Shown here one piece after another: positions 32,696 through 41,923 of a stretch of DNA of 54,512 nt; the first letter of the stretch is position 1; every line of letters starts with the position of its first letter. The notes beneath the pieces were generated by a model. That model made no database searches. It was not told where the DNA came from and saw only the letters and a list, made by a program, of their open reading frames with translations. The DNA lies in the NCBI GenBank assembly GCA_947174995.1, contig CAMWLC010000014.1, positions 1-54,512 of the forward strand, written 5' to 3'. This DNA is from an uncultured Porphyromonadaceae bacterium. Lineage in GTDB: Bacteria > Bacteroidota > Bacteroidia > Bacteroidales > Muribaculaceae. The translations under genes and the position numbers were made by a program.

Positions 32696-35600
32696 TCATA
32701 TCACGGCTACGTCGATTGTGTTACTGTGACCTTTGGTCTGATGCGAGCCGGTCTCGACCACGTAGGCCTTGTAGCGCCCCGGAGCCACTTTCCGGCCCTC
32801 GTTGTCCACGAGTGACCAGGAGTACCCCTCGGCGTTGATGTCGGCTGTAAAGATTTCCTTTCCGGAAGTTGTCTCTATGACGAGACGTCCCGAGGCGGGT
32901 GCGTGACCCTCGAAGAAGAACTCTGCCTTTTCAGAGGCTGCCTCATCGATGCAGATGAGATTGTAGGAGTTCTTTGCCGGAGCGTAGGTGAAGGTCATTT
33001 CGGAGACTGACGTGTTCCCGGCGGCGTCGCTCACCTGCAGGCGTGCGGTGTGGTTGCCGAAGGAGAGACCATACAGCGGAGATACACGTATGCAGCGGCG
33101 AGAGCCGTCCTCGGTATCGATCAGGGAGTTTGACGCGTTGCGGTCATAACGGCCGTCGATAAGGAGGGAGAAGCCCTTGGAGGCGGGATTCATCGATCCT
33201 GCCGAGAGATCCAGGGCCACGTCATCGGCCACCACGCTGCGGATGGATGATGTTGCCTCATCGAACACAAAGGATTCGATCACCGGGGGAGTTACATCCA
33301 CCACAGGCTCGATACCGCTCTGGGTCGGGTCGCCGATGGTGACGGGCACCATCATGGCCATGCCGTTGCGGGTGGTATGGTCCAGGCCCGAGAGATAAAT
33401 GTATGCGGTCTGGCCGATGTAGGCAGACATGGAGGCAGGGATATCGAGGGTGACGTCAAACTGACCGTTCTTCACATCCACCGAGGCCTGCGAGGCCTGA
33501 GTGTCACGGTAGACGAAGTTCTGGATGCTGTCCTCCTGTATCACGAGGTCAGCGCTGACGAGATCCACCTGGGGACAGATGAGACGCGCCACCATGCGGC
33601 CGTTGAAATCAGAGTCGCCACGGCCGTCGGTGCCGGTGACCTTGCCACGAAGGTTGATGCGGTTTCCGGCAACGGGGATCACCGAGCTCGGAGTCTCGTC
33701 GAGTATGGCCGTGCGCACCACGAGGGGTATCTTGACGGCAGGGTCGCCCACGAGGTGATAGGCCTGGTCATTGGGATATGTGGAAATCGACTTGGTGTTG
33801 GCGTAGATTTCACCCAATGTGAGAACCTTGTCGTGGGGGGAATAGAGAATCTTGTTGTCGGCGGTGCGCGTGTGGGCACGGTGCATGCACGTGAGCAACT
33901 GTCGTATCAGCATCTGGTTCTGACCGGACCATGTGTCGCGCGAGGCACACAGTGAGGCGATGGCGCCCGAGGGAGCCTCAAGCACGATTTTCTCTCCGAG
34001 TCCGCGCTGGCCACGGTCGAAGTTCGTGAGCGAGCAGCCGGCGAAGAGCATGAAGGGCATCATGCGGTTCTTGAGGCGCATTGCGTCGGAGTTATTGAAG
34101 AAGTCGAGCGACCATCCGAGGCGGTCGGCAGCGCCGTGGCCGATGTAGAGGTAGAGGCCGGTGCCCTGGTCAAGATACTCCAGCATTTTGGCGCGTCCCT
34201 TCTCCCTGCCGTAGGCATTGATGGGGAGAAGGGAGCCGATAAGGCCGTTGAACGCGAGCTCATCGGCATAGCGCGAGAGATCGCGAGCCTGGATGTCGTG
34301 GGTGTGGTTGTCGCCGTAGCCGCCTACGAACAGATGGCGTCCGACAGTGTAGACCTGCTCGTCAAGATCGGAGTAATAGCGCTCCAGCTTGTTGACGTAT
34401 GTGTCGGCCTCGATGGTCGTGTTGAACGGGAGTACGCCCACGCCGACGTGGATGGTCTGCTGCTCGGGATTGCTGGCGATGGTGGCGGAGTAGTCGGCCA
34501 TCATGCCGTAGAAGTCATTGACGTTGAAGGCTCCCTTATCGATCGACTGGGATGTGACCTGATAACCTATGAGGGCATTGTCCACGTCACGCTCCACAAG
34601 GATGCCGCGCACGTCACCAAGCACAGGGCCCATCAGCAGGAGGTTCTTCATCGTCTCGGGAGAGGCAGTGTAGAGCATCTTCACGAATGAACGGTAGGCC
34701 ATCGGGTCGGGTATGCCGCCGGAAAACTCGTTATATACCTGGTTCATGTCGGCCACCACCACATTCATGCCGTCCAGACGGCGGTGAAGGTCGGCGATGC
34801 GCTCGGCCTGGGTGCGGAGCCAGGGGGTACAGATAATGGCCATGTCCACTGCCTGACCCTGCAGGGCGTGCAGATCCTGGTTGGCGACAGGAGAGTAACC
34901 GGCCTCGTAGCCGGAAATCTGAAGCTGGGGCTTGGAGATGTCGAACACCGCCATCACGGGAGCCGTGGTGAACGCGGGAAGATAGATATTGCCGTTTTCA
35001 TCTATTTCGAGCATACTCGGCCTGGCGGGATCAGTGACATCAATCGCCACACAGCCCTCGGGGTTGGGAAGCGTCACCTTGTAAGTCTTTCCCACCGATT
35101 TCCCGGGGAATGCTATGAGGTCCTGGGCGATGCGGCGTCCGCCCACTGTCATGCTGGGCACTCTGCGGGGATAGGAGATGGCCCAGTAGTCGAGATTGGC
35201 GTCATCGGCCGAAGTGATGAAACCCTCCACGTAGACCTCCGCACGGTCCGAGTTCATGAAGATTTTATTGTAGAAGGGTTCCTGGGGACGGAAATTGACG
35301 GTATTGAACTTCTTCACCGGAATCTCTGCGCCCGCTACGGCGTCCGTGATGCCGTAGCGCAGCCAGTTGTTCTTGATGGAGCCACCCGAAGCGTCGACGT
35401 AGGTGGAGTAGAAGATGCAGTCCATGACACCCTCCCTGGGGAGGACGTCGGGCATAGCCACCTGCCAGGTGTAACGCGAGGGGTTGGATTTGTTGAATCT
35501 CTCACCCCAGAAGAGGCGTCCCGAGGAGCTGTTGTTGTGCTCCAGATCGTCTTCATGGTACACAAGGCCGACACCCTCCGTCAGGGCCAGGGCGTCCTCA

Positions 35601-36082
35601 TGGCTGCCCGTGGCCATGGGCATGTCCGGAGCCGGGGCCGAGTCGGTGAGGAAATAGTAGCCGAAGCGTGAATAGATGTTTTTGCCGTTGTTGACAAATT
35701 TTCCTTCGGTGGGAAGACTGCCGTCATTGGTGAAAGTGTAGGAATCGGTGCCGAGACCATAGAAGTAGAGACGGTCATTGATATGGATGGCGCCGGTGCT
35801 CTGAAGGTCGTCGGTGAAAGCCGGATTGCCATTGGCGTCCACAAAGGATTCGGGCATCATCTGACCTCCGCGGCCATACACACCCACTTTCGCGGGATCG
35901 GAGAAACCCATGGCCCGAAGCTGGTCGTATGAAATCTCATACACTCCGGTTTCCGTGACTCCCACCTTGACCCAGTTTCCGGCCGAGAGGACGGAAGAGG
36001 GGGCGTAGAAGGATGTCAGCTGTGCCGAGGCACCCATTGTGGCCATCGCGGCCAAAGCCGCAAGCAAGTATCGCTGTGTCAT
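32696..36082 (-). CDS. C25-family peptidase, PorU paralogue next to porV
   Basis: Secreted protein of 1128 aa with a signal peptide (about 1-20, ending GASA). The N-terminal module (YAPSSVLSAGNWVKVGVTET to about residue 110) is shared with PorU at 37509-40937. The C25 caspase-like domain carries His649 in YIGHGAADRLGW and Cys683 in LFAGCSLTNFD. The latter differs from the ATCEF context of the canonical PorU. A C-terminal FlgD-like segment (about 1050-1128) is rich in Gly and Lys. It abuts porV and so is likely part of type IX secretion, either as a second sortase-type enzyme or as a related envelope peptidase. It follows the FAH-fold gene by 87 bp. Confidence 0.75.
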   Translation of the reverse strand: MTQRYLLAALAAMATMGASAQLTSFYAPSSVLSAGNWVKVGVTETGVYEISYDQLRAMGFSDPAKVGVYGRGGQMMPESFVDANGNPAFTDDLQSTGAIHINDRLYFYGLGTDSYTFTNDGSLPTEGKFVNNGKNIYSRFGYYFLTDSAPAPDMPMATGSHEDALALTEGVGLVYHEDDLEHNNSSSGRLFWGERFNKSNPSRYTWQVAMPDVLPREGVMDCIFYSTYVDASGGSIKNNWLRYGITDAVAGAEIPVKKFNTVNFRPQEPFYNKIFMNSDRAEVYVEGFITSADDANLDYWAISYPRRVPSMTVGGRRIAQDLIAFPGKSVGKTYKVTLPNPEGCVAIDVTDPARPSMLEIDENGNIYLPAFTTAPVMAVFDISKPQLQISGYEAGYSPVANQDLHALQGQAVDMAIICTPWLRTQAERIADLHRRLDGMNVVVADMNQVYNEFSGGIPDPMAYRSFVKMLYTASPETMKNLLLMGPVLGDVRGILVERDVDNALIGYQVTSQSIDKGAFNVNDFYGMMADYSATIASNPEQQTIHVGVGVLPFNTTIEADTYVNKLERYYSDLDEQVYTVGRHLFVGGYGDNHTHDIQARDLSRYADELAFNGLIGSLLPINAYGREKGRAKMLEYLDQGTGLYLYIGHGAADRLGWSLDFFNNSDAMRLKNRMMPFMLFAGCSLTNFDRGQRGLGEKIVLEAPSGAIASLCASRDTWSGQNQMLIRQLLTCMHRAHTRTADNKILYSPHDKVLTLGEIYANTKSISTYPNDQAYHLVGDPAVKIPLVVRTAILDETPSSVIPVAGNRINLRGKVTGTDGRGDSDFNGRMVARLICPQVDLVSADLVIQEDSIQNFVYRDTQASQASVDVKNGQFDVTLDIPASMSAYIGQTAYIYLSGLDHTTRNGMAMMVPVTIGDPTQSGIEPVVDVTPPVIESFVFDEATSSIRSVVADDVALDLSAGSMNPASKGFSLLIDGRYDRNASNSLIDTEDGSRRCIRVSPLYGLSFGNHTARLQVSDAAGNTSVSEMTFTYAPAKNSYNLICIDEAASEKAEFFFEGHAPASGRLVIETTSGKEIFTADINAEGYSWSLVDNEGRKVAPGRYKAYVVETGSHQTKGHSNTIDVAVI

Positions 36083-36169
36083 GATTGGCTAATGTGGTTG
36101 TATCAGAAATAGTGTATTGTTGTTTGTTTCTTGGGGTTTGATCGGATGCGGACAGTGTCAGGTGAGCAT

Positions 36170-36799
36170 CTATCTGATCCGGGTCAGGAGAGAGGGTGAT
36201 GAGTCCGAGAAGGCTGATATGCGCATCCCCCTTCGGAGAGGTATTCCTTTCGCGGCGATCGCCATATAAAACAAGTCGCCGGTCTTCAGAGTGATGGTGC
36301 GGCTCAGGGAAGCTATAAGTCTGCACGCCCTGTCAGTAATTTCATCGCCCGAGATGCGGGCCGCTTCATCAGACGAAGCCTCATCTCCGGCGGGGTTGGC
36401 GTCGGTCCCGCTCACGGAAAAGAGGATGTCGGGAGCGCCCGCCCCTTCGGCGCAGGGTTTCCATTCTCCGCAGGGGGCCGAGGCGTCGAAAACCACGGCC
36501 TGTGTCCAGGGGGCACCCTTGCGGCGTAAGTCATCCAGAAGGTCGACGGCGACCATCAGCAACGCCGGAGCCACGGCGCCGACATATCGTCGGGCAAACC
36601 GCAGGGGTATGGATTTCCCTACACGACCTATCCGCACACACACTGCGGGGAGGGCCTCGAACTCCGAGGCGAAGTCGGGAATGAAGAAGGGATGATGGTG
36701 AGGCACGCTGGAGACGTCACCCATCATGCACACCTCATACCCTCCGACGGAGGCTTCGCTGCCGGGATAACCCTGCGGATATGCGGCCATTACCTTCAT
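36170..36799 (-). CDS. Fumarylacetoacetate hydrolase-fold protein
   Basis: Cytosolic protein of 209 aa. The central pattern IPLRFARRYVGAV, then VAVDLLDDLRRKGAPW and VVFDASAPCGEW, is the framework of the FAH domain (the KG-PW and K-FD-S motifs). The usual metal ligands are partly degenerate: the EFEAL segment (about 46-50) and Asp85 remain, but the typical E-x-E pattern is not clear. Members act on acylpyruvates or oxaloacetate, among others. An acidic, low-complexity insertion occupies about 132-150. The ATG overlaps the stop of rex (ATGA), so it is coupled to the redox regulator. Specificity cannot be inferred. Confidence 0.6.
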   Translation of the reverse strand: MKVMAAYPQGYPGSEASVGGYEVCMMGDVSSVPHHHPFFIPDFASEFEALPAVCVRIGRVGKSIPLRFARRYVGAVAPALLMVAVDLLDDLRRKGAPWTQAVVFDASAPCGEWKPCAEGAGAPDILFSVSGTDANPAGDEASSDEAARISGDEITDRACRLIASLSRTITLKTGDLFYMAIAAKGIPLRRGMRISAFSDSSPSLLTRIR

Positions 36800-37464
36800 A
36801 TCTCCCCTCCTTTCTCCTCCGGTGCGGAGGGCATTTCAGCCAGACGGTTGAAGATAAGGGCGAGATGAGCGTAGATGGACGTATTGGCCATCACCACTCC
36901 CTCCGGCACCCTGACGCGGCATGGTGTGAAGTTCCAGATGGCCCTTACTCCCGCGGCAATGGCCATGTCCGCCACCTCCTGCGCTTTGTTGGAGGGGACG
37001 GCGAGGATGGCTATGGTGGCCGGATTCTCGCGCATCGCCTCGCGGAGTGTATCGGGATGACGCACCGTGATGCCCCCGTAGGTGAGTCCCCCCTTGGCGG
37101 AGTCTGTGTCGAAGGCTCCTATGATGTCGAGGCCGTAGTTGGAGAGCCCGCTGTCCTGCATCAGGGCCGACCCGAGGCTCCCCGCTCCGAAGAGATAGGC
37201 CTTGTGGCTGACGTGAAACCCGAGAAAATCCGTGAGGGCCTCCTCAAGCGCGGCGACTTCGTAGCCGATGCGGGTCTTCCCCTTCAAGGACAGGAAAGAG
37301 AGGTCCTTGGCGATGCACGAGCTGTCAAGGTCAAGATCCTTGGAGATGCGCGTGGACGAGACATACTCCTCCCTGGCGTCACGCAGGGTCTCGACGTAGG
37401 CGAGATACCATGGCAGACGCCTGAGCGTAGGCTCTGGCAGTATGACGGGTCGCGGAGTGTTCAT
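36796..37464 (-). CDS. rex: Redox-sensing transcriptional repressor Rex
   Basis: Homodimeric repressor of 222 aa that reads the NADH/NAD+ ratio. A winged-helix DNA-binding domain (about 8-80; VSSTRISKDLDLDSSCIAKD) precedes a Rossmann domain with YLFGAGSLGSAL (about residues 90-101) and the acidic residue at the end of beta-2 (FDTD). The C-terminus carries NFTPCRVRVPEGV and a domain-swapped helix. The start is fixed at the ATG 37464: an earlier TTG (37476) would overlap the -7 element TAAATTTG (37474-37481). It stands between porU and the FAH-fold gene (ATGA overlap). In anaerobes Rex usually controls fermentation genes, not secretion. Confidence 0.9.
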   Translation of the reverse strand: MNTPRPVILPEPTLRRLPWYLAYVETLRDAREEYVSSTRISKDLDLDSSCIAKDLSFLSLKGKTRIGYEVAALEEALTDFLGFHVSHKAYLFGAGSLGSALMQDSGLSNYGLDIIGAFDTDSAKGGLTYGGITVRHPDTLREAMRENPATIAILAVPSNKAQEVADMAIAAGVRAIWNFTPCRVRVPEGVVMANTSIYAHLALIFNRLAEMPSAPEEKGGEI

Positions 37465-37473
37465 TGTCGGCTG

Positions 37474-37481
37474 CAAATTTA
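37474..37481 (-). promoter_or_regulatory. -7 element of rex
   Basis: TAAATTTG on the minus strand, 9 bp from the ATG at 37464. It implies a leader of at most a few nucleotides and fixes the rex start. The -33 part is poor. Confidence 0.55.
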
Positions 37482-37508
37482 CAAAAAAAATCTCTAATCT
37501 CCTACATT

Positions 37509-40500
37509 TTAAATCGCTGCACCCACGGCGATTTTGGTGGAGGAGCGCGAGACGCTACCGTCTTCGGTGGTGACGGTGGCGCGGCACACGTAGATGTCTC
37601 GTCCCACTGTGCGTCCTGCATCGTCACACCGGGGCCACGCCACGGAGCAGACGTTGGAGGTGCGTCCTGAGCCTGCTACCTCACTGTGCCATACACGATG
37701 ACCGCCGAGAGTGTAGATTTCAAAAAGCACCTTCACTCCCGATGCCGGACGGTCAAGAGTGACGCTGAGCAGGGTATTGCCGTCGGCCGGGCGCGTGGCT
37801 AGGGTCATGATTCCGGCGCTCTTGCGCAGGGCCACGTTGAAGAGAAGCGTGGACGAGGAGGAGTTGCCGGCGTTATCCCACACCTTGAGCTCCAGCTCAT
37901 GGGTGCCCGGTTCGAGATCTTCGAGAGCGTAGGTGATGGAGCCGGCGCCGTCACGGTATGGGTCGGGCACGAAACGCGAGGCCACGTCGTCGAAGGTCTG
38001 CTTGCCGTCGAGACGCAGGGTGATGTCATGCCCCAGCGATGCGTCCGAGAGGTTGATGCCCGACTCGTCGGAGAATGTGGCCATCACGATGGGAGAGCTG
38101 TGGGTGGCGTCACCCATGGCGAAACCCTCGTGATTGAGCGTGAAGATTTCGATGACTGGTCCGGCATTGTCCTCCGGCGCGGTCTCGTCATAGCCGTAGA
38201 CATAAAGGTTGTCACACATTCCGTTGGCCTCCATGCCCGCGTCCGAATAGGCATAATAGGAGAGCATGGCGGGAGAGAAGTTATTCTCGATGTCCGAGGG
38301 AAGACGAAGCACGGTCTCCCAGCGTCCGCCTGTGACGACGGTGCTCTCGGCTGCCAGGCGCGTGGAGCGGTCGTTGTAGTCGAAGGGCTCCCCCGTCTCG
38401 CCGTTGCCGTTGGTGGTGACGGCTCTCTCGGCATCGTAGAGGCTCACCTCGATGATGCCGTTGAAATCATCCGCGGGCACTCCGTCGGGAGTCATTATGC
38501 ATCCTGACACCTTGACGGAGGCACGGGCGCCGAGGGTCTGGGGCTCTGCGTCCGCAGCCATATCGCCTATGGTCTCGGTCACCACCTTGTGGGAGGGACT
38601 GATGATGCGCAGGGCCGGGTCTCCGAGCAGACAGTAACGGAGCTTGTTGTCGTCGTTGATGTAGGTATTCTTGCCCGCGACCATGATGTCGCCCACGCGA
38701 CGTCCTTTGCCGTCGGCGTCACGCTTGAAGAATTCCGCCATGGTGTTGGCGCTTAGCACTCCGTTCTTGTCGATGAGCACACTTCTGGAGGGCACGATGC
38801 CGGTGACATATCCTCCGTTGGGATTGAGCATCATTATCTCCCCTCCGCTCTGGGAGTCGGCGTCCCAGCAGGCAAACTCGCACGTGGCGGCATAGAGTAT
38901 GGGGAGACGCTCGTTGGAGAAGGAGGTGATGTCCTCCCAGAGGAGGATCTTCTCGTGGCTCCAGGAGACGGTGTTGGCATGTCCGATGTAGTTGATGAAT
39001 CCCACGCCGTCGTTCCATCGGTCAAGAAGGCGTGCCTTGGCGCCGGGATATGTGAAGCCGGAAGCGGTGGGCACTATGGGATAGGCGTCGAAATACACGC
39101 GGTCATATACGAAGGAGTCGCCGTTGCCCTGAGTGGTGAGGGCCCTGTAAACACTCTCCATCTGCGACATGTGCTTGGCATGGTCGTCATCATCGGCCAC
39201 GAGCATCACGTGATTGCGCCACGAGCCGTATTCGGGCTGCATGACGTAATTGATGATCTTGTTGACAGCTCCTTCGGCCTCGGCCACGGATGTGGCGGGA
39301 ATACGTCCCACGGCCACATGAATAGCAGCGCTTCCTATGCTCGCCATGTTATGGTCCAACATTCCGATGATGTCATCGGTGGAATACGAGTTGGAGGTGG
39401 ATGTCCTGTCGCAGCTCTGCCAGATGGGCACACGGGGATAGCCGGTGCTCTTCACGGCCGGGGTCTGCATCTTGTTGTCATACGTGGGTTTGCTCATGAT
39501 GAGGCAATATCTCACCTGCGCTCCCTCGGGATTCTCCTCCCCTCGGTCGCGCCACATCCTGAGCATCTTGCGGAAAGCCCCGATGTCGGCTGAGCCTGAG
39601 GTGAACTCGTTGTATATGGCCTGGGGGGTGAGGACGTGCACCGTCATGCCGTCAACCTTGCGGTGCATGGCGGCAAGCCGCTCGGAAGCGGCCATGTATT
39701 CGGGAGGGGTGATTATCACCATGTCAGGCACGGGGAGGGAGTGGATGTCCTGGTTGGAGACGCGCCCGGCCGAGGCCGCGGCACGCTTCACCTTCGCGGG
39801 GCTGAAGGCCACATACTCCCTATAGCCGCTCTCAGCCGGGGCGAAAAGGGCTGCCGTGCCGGAGAGGGTGAACTTCACCTCGCGGGGAGCGTGTGGTACG
39901 GTCACGTCCCAGATACGCGTGTCGGAAGAGCATCCCTCCACACGGAAGGTCTGTCCGCTTCTGACGTCCAGACCGAAATGAAGGTCGCCGCCGCTCAGGG
40001 CGAGGTTGCGGACGTAGAGCACCTCTATCCAGTCGAGTCGGGCAAGCGTAACAGCTCCTCCCGGGGTATAGGTGATGCCGAAATTGAGCTTGTCGCCAGC
40101 CTTGGGTATCTCATGGGTGGTCAGTCCCCTGACCATGAATACATCCTTTCCCCCGATGGAATTGATCTCATCATAGGGCGTGGCCGGGAGCTGGGTGCCG
40201 TTGGCCGAGAAGGAGAGTCTTGACTTTCCGTTGGTGGTGAGGGCCGCGAAACGCACTCTCGCCGTGACAGGTTCCGAGGTGTTGCCGGGGAGCTGAAACG
40301 AGAATGTGCGTGATGACTGGGCGCGGAAATCCTCACCGAGAAGGTCGCTGCCGGTGTGGGAGGGTCCGAAGATATCCTGCTCGTGCAGAATACAGTCCTC
40401 GAAAGTGGTGACGGCTCCGACTGCATCGGGAGTAAACAGCGGGGCCTCCCCCATCGCCGTTTCCTCACAGGGGTCAGTGTCGGAGAGGAAATAATAGCTC

Positions 40501-40937
40501 TGCTCGCAATAGGGGTGCATAGTGTGCTTGCTGTTGCCGTCCGAGGTGATACGGTCCTTGCCGTACCATGTGATGTGGTCGGTGCCGTAAAACACTATGC
40601 CCGAAGAGGTGGCCACGGAGGGGAGAAGAGGGAGGTCGTCGGGAAGGCCCTCGGGGAAGTTGTCAGGCACCATACGCCCTCCGAAACCATAAACGCGGGT
40701 TTTGGCCGGATCAAGGCCCATGTTCTTGAGCTGGGTGTTGGATACGAATTGCATTCCGGTCTCGGACACGCTCACGCGCATCCAGCGTCCCTTTGAAAGG
40801 CGCGAGGATGGGGCGTATGTGTTGTCGGCGCCAAGCGGAAACACGGTGCACAGGGCCACTGCGGCGAGCACAAGCACGCCGAGGAGTCTTTTGCAACGGG
40901 ATATGGATATGGGGGTATATGGATATCTGATTTTCAC
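37509..40937 (-). CDS. porU: Type IX secretion system sortase PorU
   Basis: Surface C25-family cysteine peptidase of 1142 aa with a GTG start and a signal peptide (about 16-37). It shares the N-terminal module (APSSRLSKGRWMRVSVSET) with the paralogue at 32696-36082. The catalytic His653 is in YIGHANTVSWSHEK and Cys686 in AATCEFACWD, then LNPNGGYV; this is the pattern I associate with PorU. PorU removes the conserved C-terminal domain from cargo and joins the mature protein to A-LPS, working with PorV. A C-terminal FlgD-like segment (about 1060-1142) is kept. It lies 86 bp downstream of the GH25 lysozyme and 44 bp upstream of rex. No other type IX genes (porK-porN, sov) are in the window. Confidence 0.82.
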   Translation of the reverse strand: MKIRYPYTPISISRCKRLLGVLVLAAVALCTVFPLGADNTYAPSSRLSKGRWMRVSVSETGMQFVSNTQLKNMGLDPAKTRVYGFGGRMVPDNFPEGLPDDLPLLPSVATSSGIVFYGTDHITWYGKDRITSDGNSKHTMHPYCEQSYYFLSDTDPCEETAMGEAPLFTPDAVGAVTTFEDCILHEQDIFGPSHTGSDLLGEDFRAQSSRTFSFQLPGNTSEPVTARVRFAALTTNGKSRLSFSANGTQLPATPYDEINSIGGKDVFMVRGLTTHEIPKAGDKLNFGITYTPGGAVTLARLDWIEVLYVRNLALSGGDLHFGLDVRSGQTFRVEGCSSDTRIWDVTVPHAPREVKFTLSGTAALFAPAESGYREYVAFSPAKVKRAAASAGRVSNQDIHSLPVPDMVIITPPEYMAASERLAAMHRKVDGMTVHVLTPQAIYNEFTSGSADIGAFRKMLRMWRDRGEENPEGAQVRYCLIMSKPTYDNKMQTPAVKSTGYPRVPIWQSCDRTSTSNSYSTDDIIGMLDHNMASIGSAAIHVAVGRIPATSVAEAEGAVNKIINYVMQPEYGSWRNHVMLVADDDDHAKHMSQMESVYRALTTQGNGDSFVYDRVYFDAYPIVPTASGFTYPGAKARLLDRWNDGVGFINYIGHANTVSWSHEKILLWEDITSFSNERLPILYAATCEFACWDADSQSGGEIMMLNPNGGYVTGIVPSRSVLIDKNGVLSANTMAEFFKRDADGKGRRVGDIMVAGKNTYINDDNKLRYCLLGDPALRIISPSHKVVTETIGDMAADAEPQTLGARASVKVSGCIMTPDGVPADDFNGIIEVSLYDAERAVTTNGNGETGEPFDYNDRSTRLAAESTVVTGGRWETVLRLPSDIENNFSPAMLSYYAYSDAGMEANGMCDNLYVYGYDETAPEDNAGPVIEIFTLNHEGFAMGDATHSSPIVMATFSDESGINLSDASLGHDITLRLDGKQTFDDVASRFVPDPYRDGAGSITYALEDLEPGTHELELKVWDNAGNSSSSTLLFNVALRKSAGIMTLATRPADGNTLLSVTLDRPASGVKVLFEIYTLGGHRVWHSEVAGSGRTSNVCSVAWPRCDDAGRTVGRDIYVCRATVTTEDGSVSRSSTKIAVGAAI

Positions 40938-41023
40938 CGGTAAGTATGTATGTTATGTATTTATTTGTAACGTCCGAATAGGGCGAATATTGTGTATGGC
41001 GTCGCTGTCGGTCGGGGCCTCTC

Positions 41024-41818
41024 TCAGGGGCGGAAACGATGGTTTTCCACGAAGGCGTCAAGCTCTGCACGCGACCCCGCGAAGGCGTCCAGGTCCACCT
41101 TTCCGCGTATGCCCGCCATACGCCCCGAGTGGGAGAACTGCCAGAAAAAGAGATTCGGCAGGGGCGGGGGCACGGATTTGAACGAGGCTATCCAGAGGTC
41201 AGCTCCCGGCAGGATGGGCTCGACATACTTGTAATAGCCGTCGGTGTTGCTGTATACTGTGACGCGATGACCCAGCAGGTTGAGATATTCCACCATGGCG
41301 GTGAGCCGCGATGAGATTTTGGACATGGGGACGCCGTTGGCGTTGCCGTGGTCCTCGATGTCTATGAATAGCCCCAAAGGGAGCTCACGGTCACCTATGG
41401 TTCTCAAGAAGTTACGGGCCTGGTCAGTGCCACCGCAGTCGAAACGGAAGTAATGATAGGCGCCGGTGAGGAGCCCCGCTTCGGTGGCCTTGTCGTAGTT
41501 GATACGGAAATTCTTATCCTGAAACGTAACACCCTCAGAGGCCTTGAGAATGATGAAAGAGATTCCGGTCTCCTTTCCTGCGGCTTCGAGATTCATCATG
41601 CCGTTATGGCCGGAGACATCTATACCGCGCACCGGGAAACGGGTCTCGTCAACGTAGGGAGGGGTGGATTTCCACCACGTCCAGGCCTGCCATCCTGCCC
41701 AAGCAAGACACCCGGCCACGACGGCGAAGAGCACGCACACCAGCACGTCGCGGCGTCTTGAAGCCGCGGAGTTGCCGCCGGAGGGGGATGGTACGGGAGG
41801 AGGGGTGCCTGGATTCAT
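41024..41818 (-). CDS. GH25 family lysozyme, membrane-anchored
   Basis: Muramidase of 264 aa that would cut the beta-1,4 bond between N-acetylmuramic acid and N-acetylglucosamine. A short Pro/Ser-rich N-terminus is followed by a single membrane helix (about 24-46; VLVCVLFAVVAGCLAWAGW). The GH25 barrel has catalytic acidic residues in RGIDVSGHNG (about 63-72) and LGLFIDIEDHGNANG (about 146-160), and ends in a FFWQFSHSG segment. The ATG at 41818 is 5 bp after a TAAATTTG element; a longer upstream frame runs into the divergent cvpA gene and is not likely used. It is divergent from cvpA-suf and lies upstream of porU. Confidence 0.9.
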   Translation of the reverse strand: MNPGTPPPVPSPSGGNSAASRRRDVLVCVLFAVVAGCLAWAGWQAWTWWKSTPPYVDETRFPVRGIDVSGHNGMMNLEAAGKETGISFIILKASEGVTFQDKNFRINYDKATEAGLLTGAYHYFRFDCGGTDQARNFLRTIGDRELPLGLFIDIEDHGNANGVPMSKISSRLTAMVEYLNLLGHRVTVYSNTDGYYKYVEPILPGADLWIASFKSVPPPLPNLFFWQFSHSGRMAGIRGKVDLDAFAGSRAELDAFVENHRFRP

Positions 41819-41823
41819 GAGTG

Positions 41824-41855
41824 CAAATTTAGATATTTTTTTACGAAATCTCCAA
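41824..41855 (-). promoter_or_regulatory. Promoter of the GH25 lysozyme gene
   Basis: Minus-strand TTG (41855-41853), 21 bp, TAAATTTG (41831-41824). The -7 element is 5 bp from the ATG, so the mRNA probably starts at the start codon. Confidence 0.6.
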
Positions 41856-41908
41856 TTCACAACCTCAAATATTGGTCCATAACGGGGGTGCGGTTGCTTA
41901 AAAATTAT

Positions 41909-41916
41909 TAATTTTG
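41909..41916 (+). promoter_or_regulatory. -7 element of cvpA-suf
   Basis: TAATTTTG on the plus strand, 7 bp before the ATG at 41924. A TTG at the right distance is not seen. The transcript would be leaderless or nearly so. Confidence 0.5.
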
Positions 41917-41923
41917 CATCCGA

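Noticed and set aside
41856..41862. TTCACAA, a Rex half-site between GH25 and cvpA
   Set aside because: The only partner (TTACGAA, 41841-41847) has two mismatches and an 8-bp spacer rather than 4, so a real operator is unlikely.
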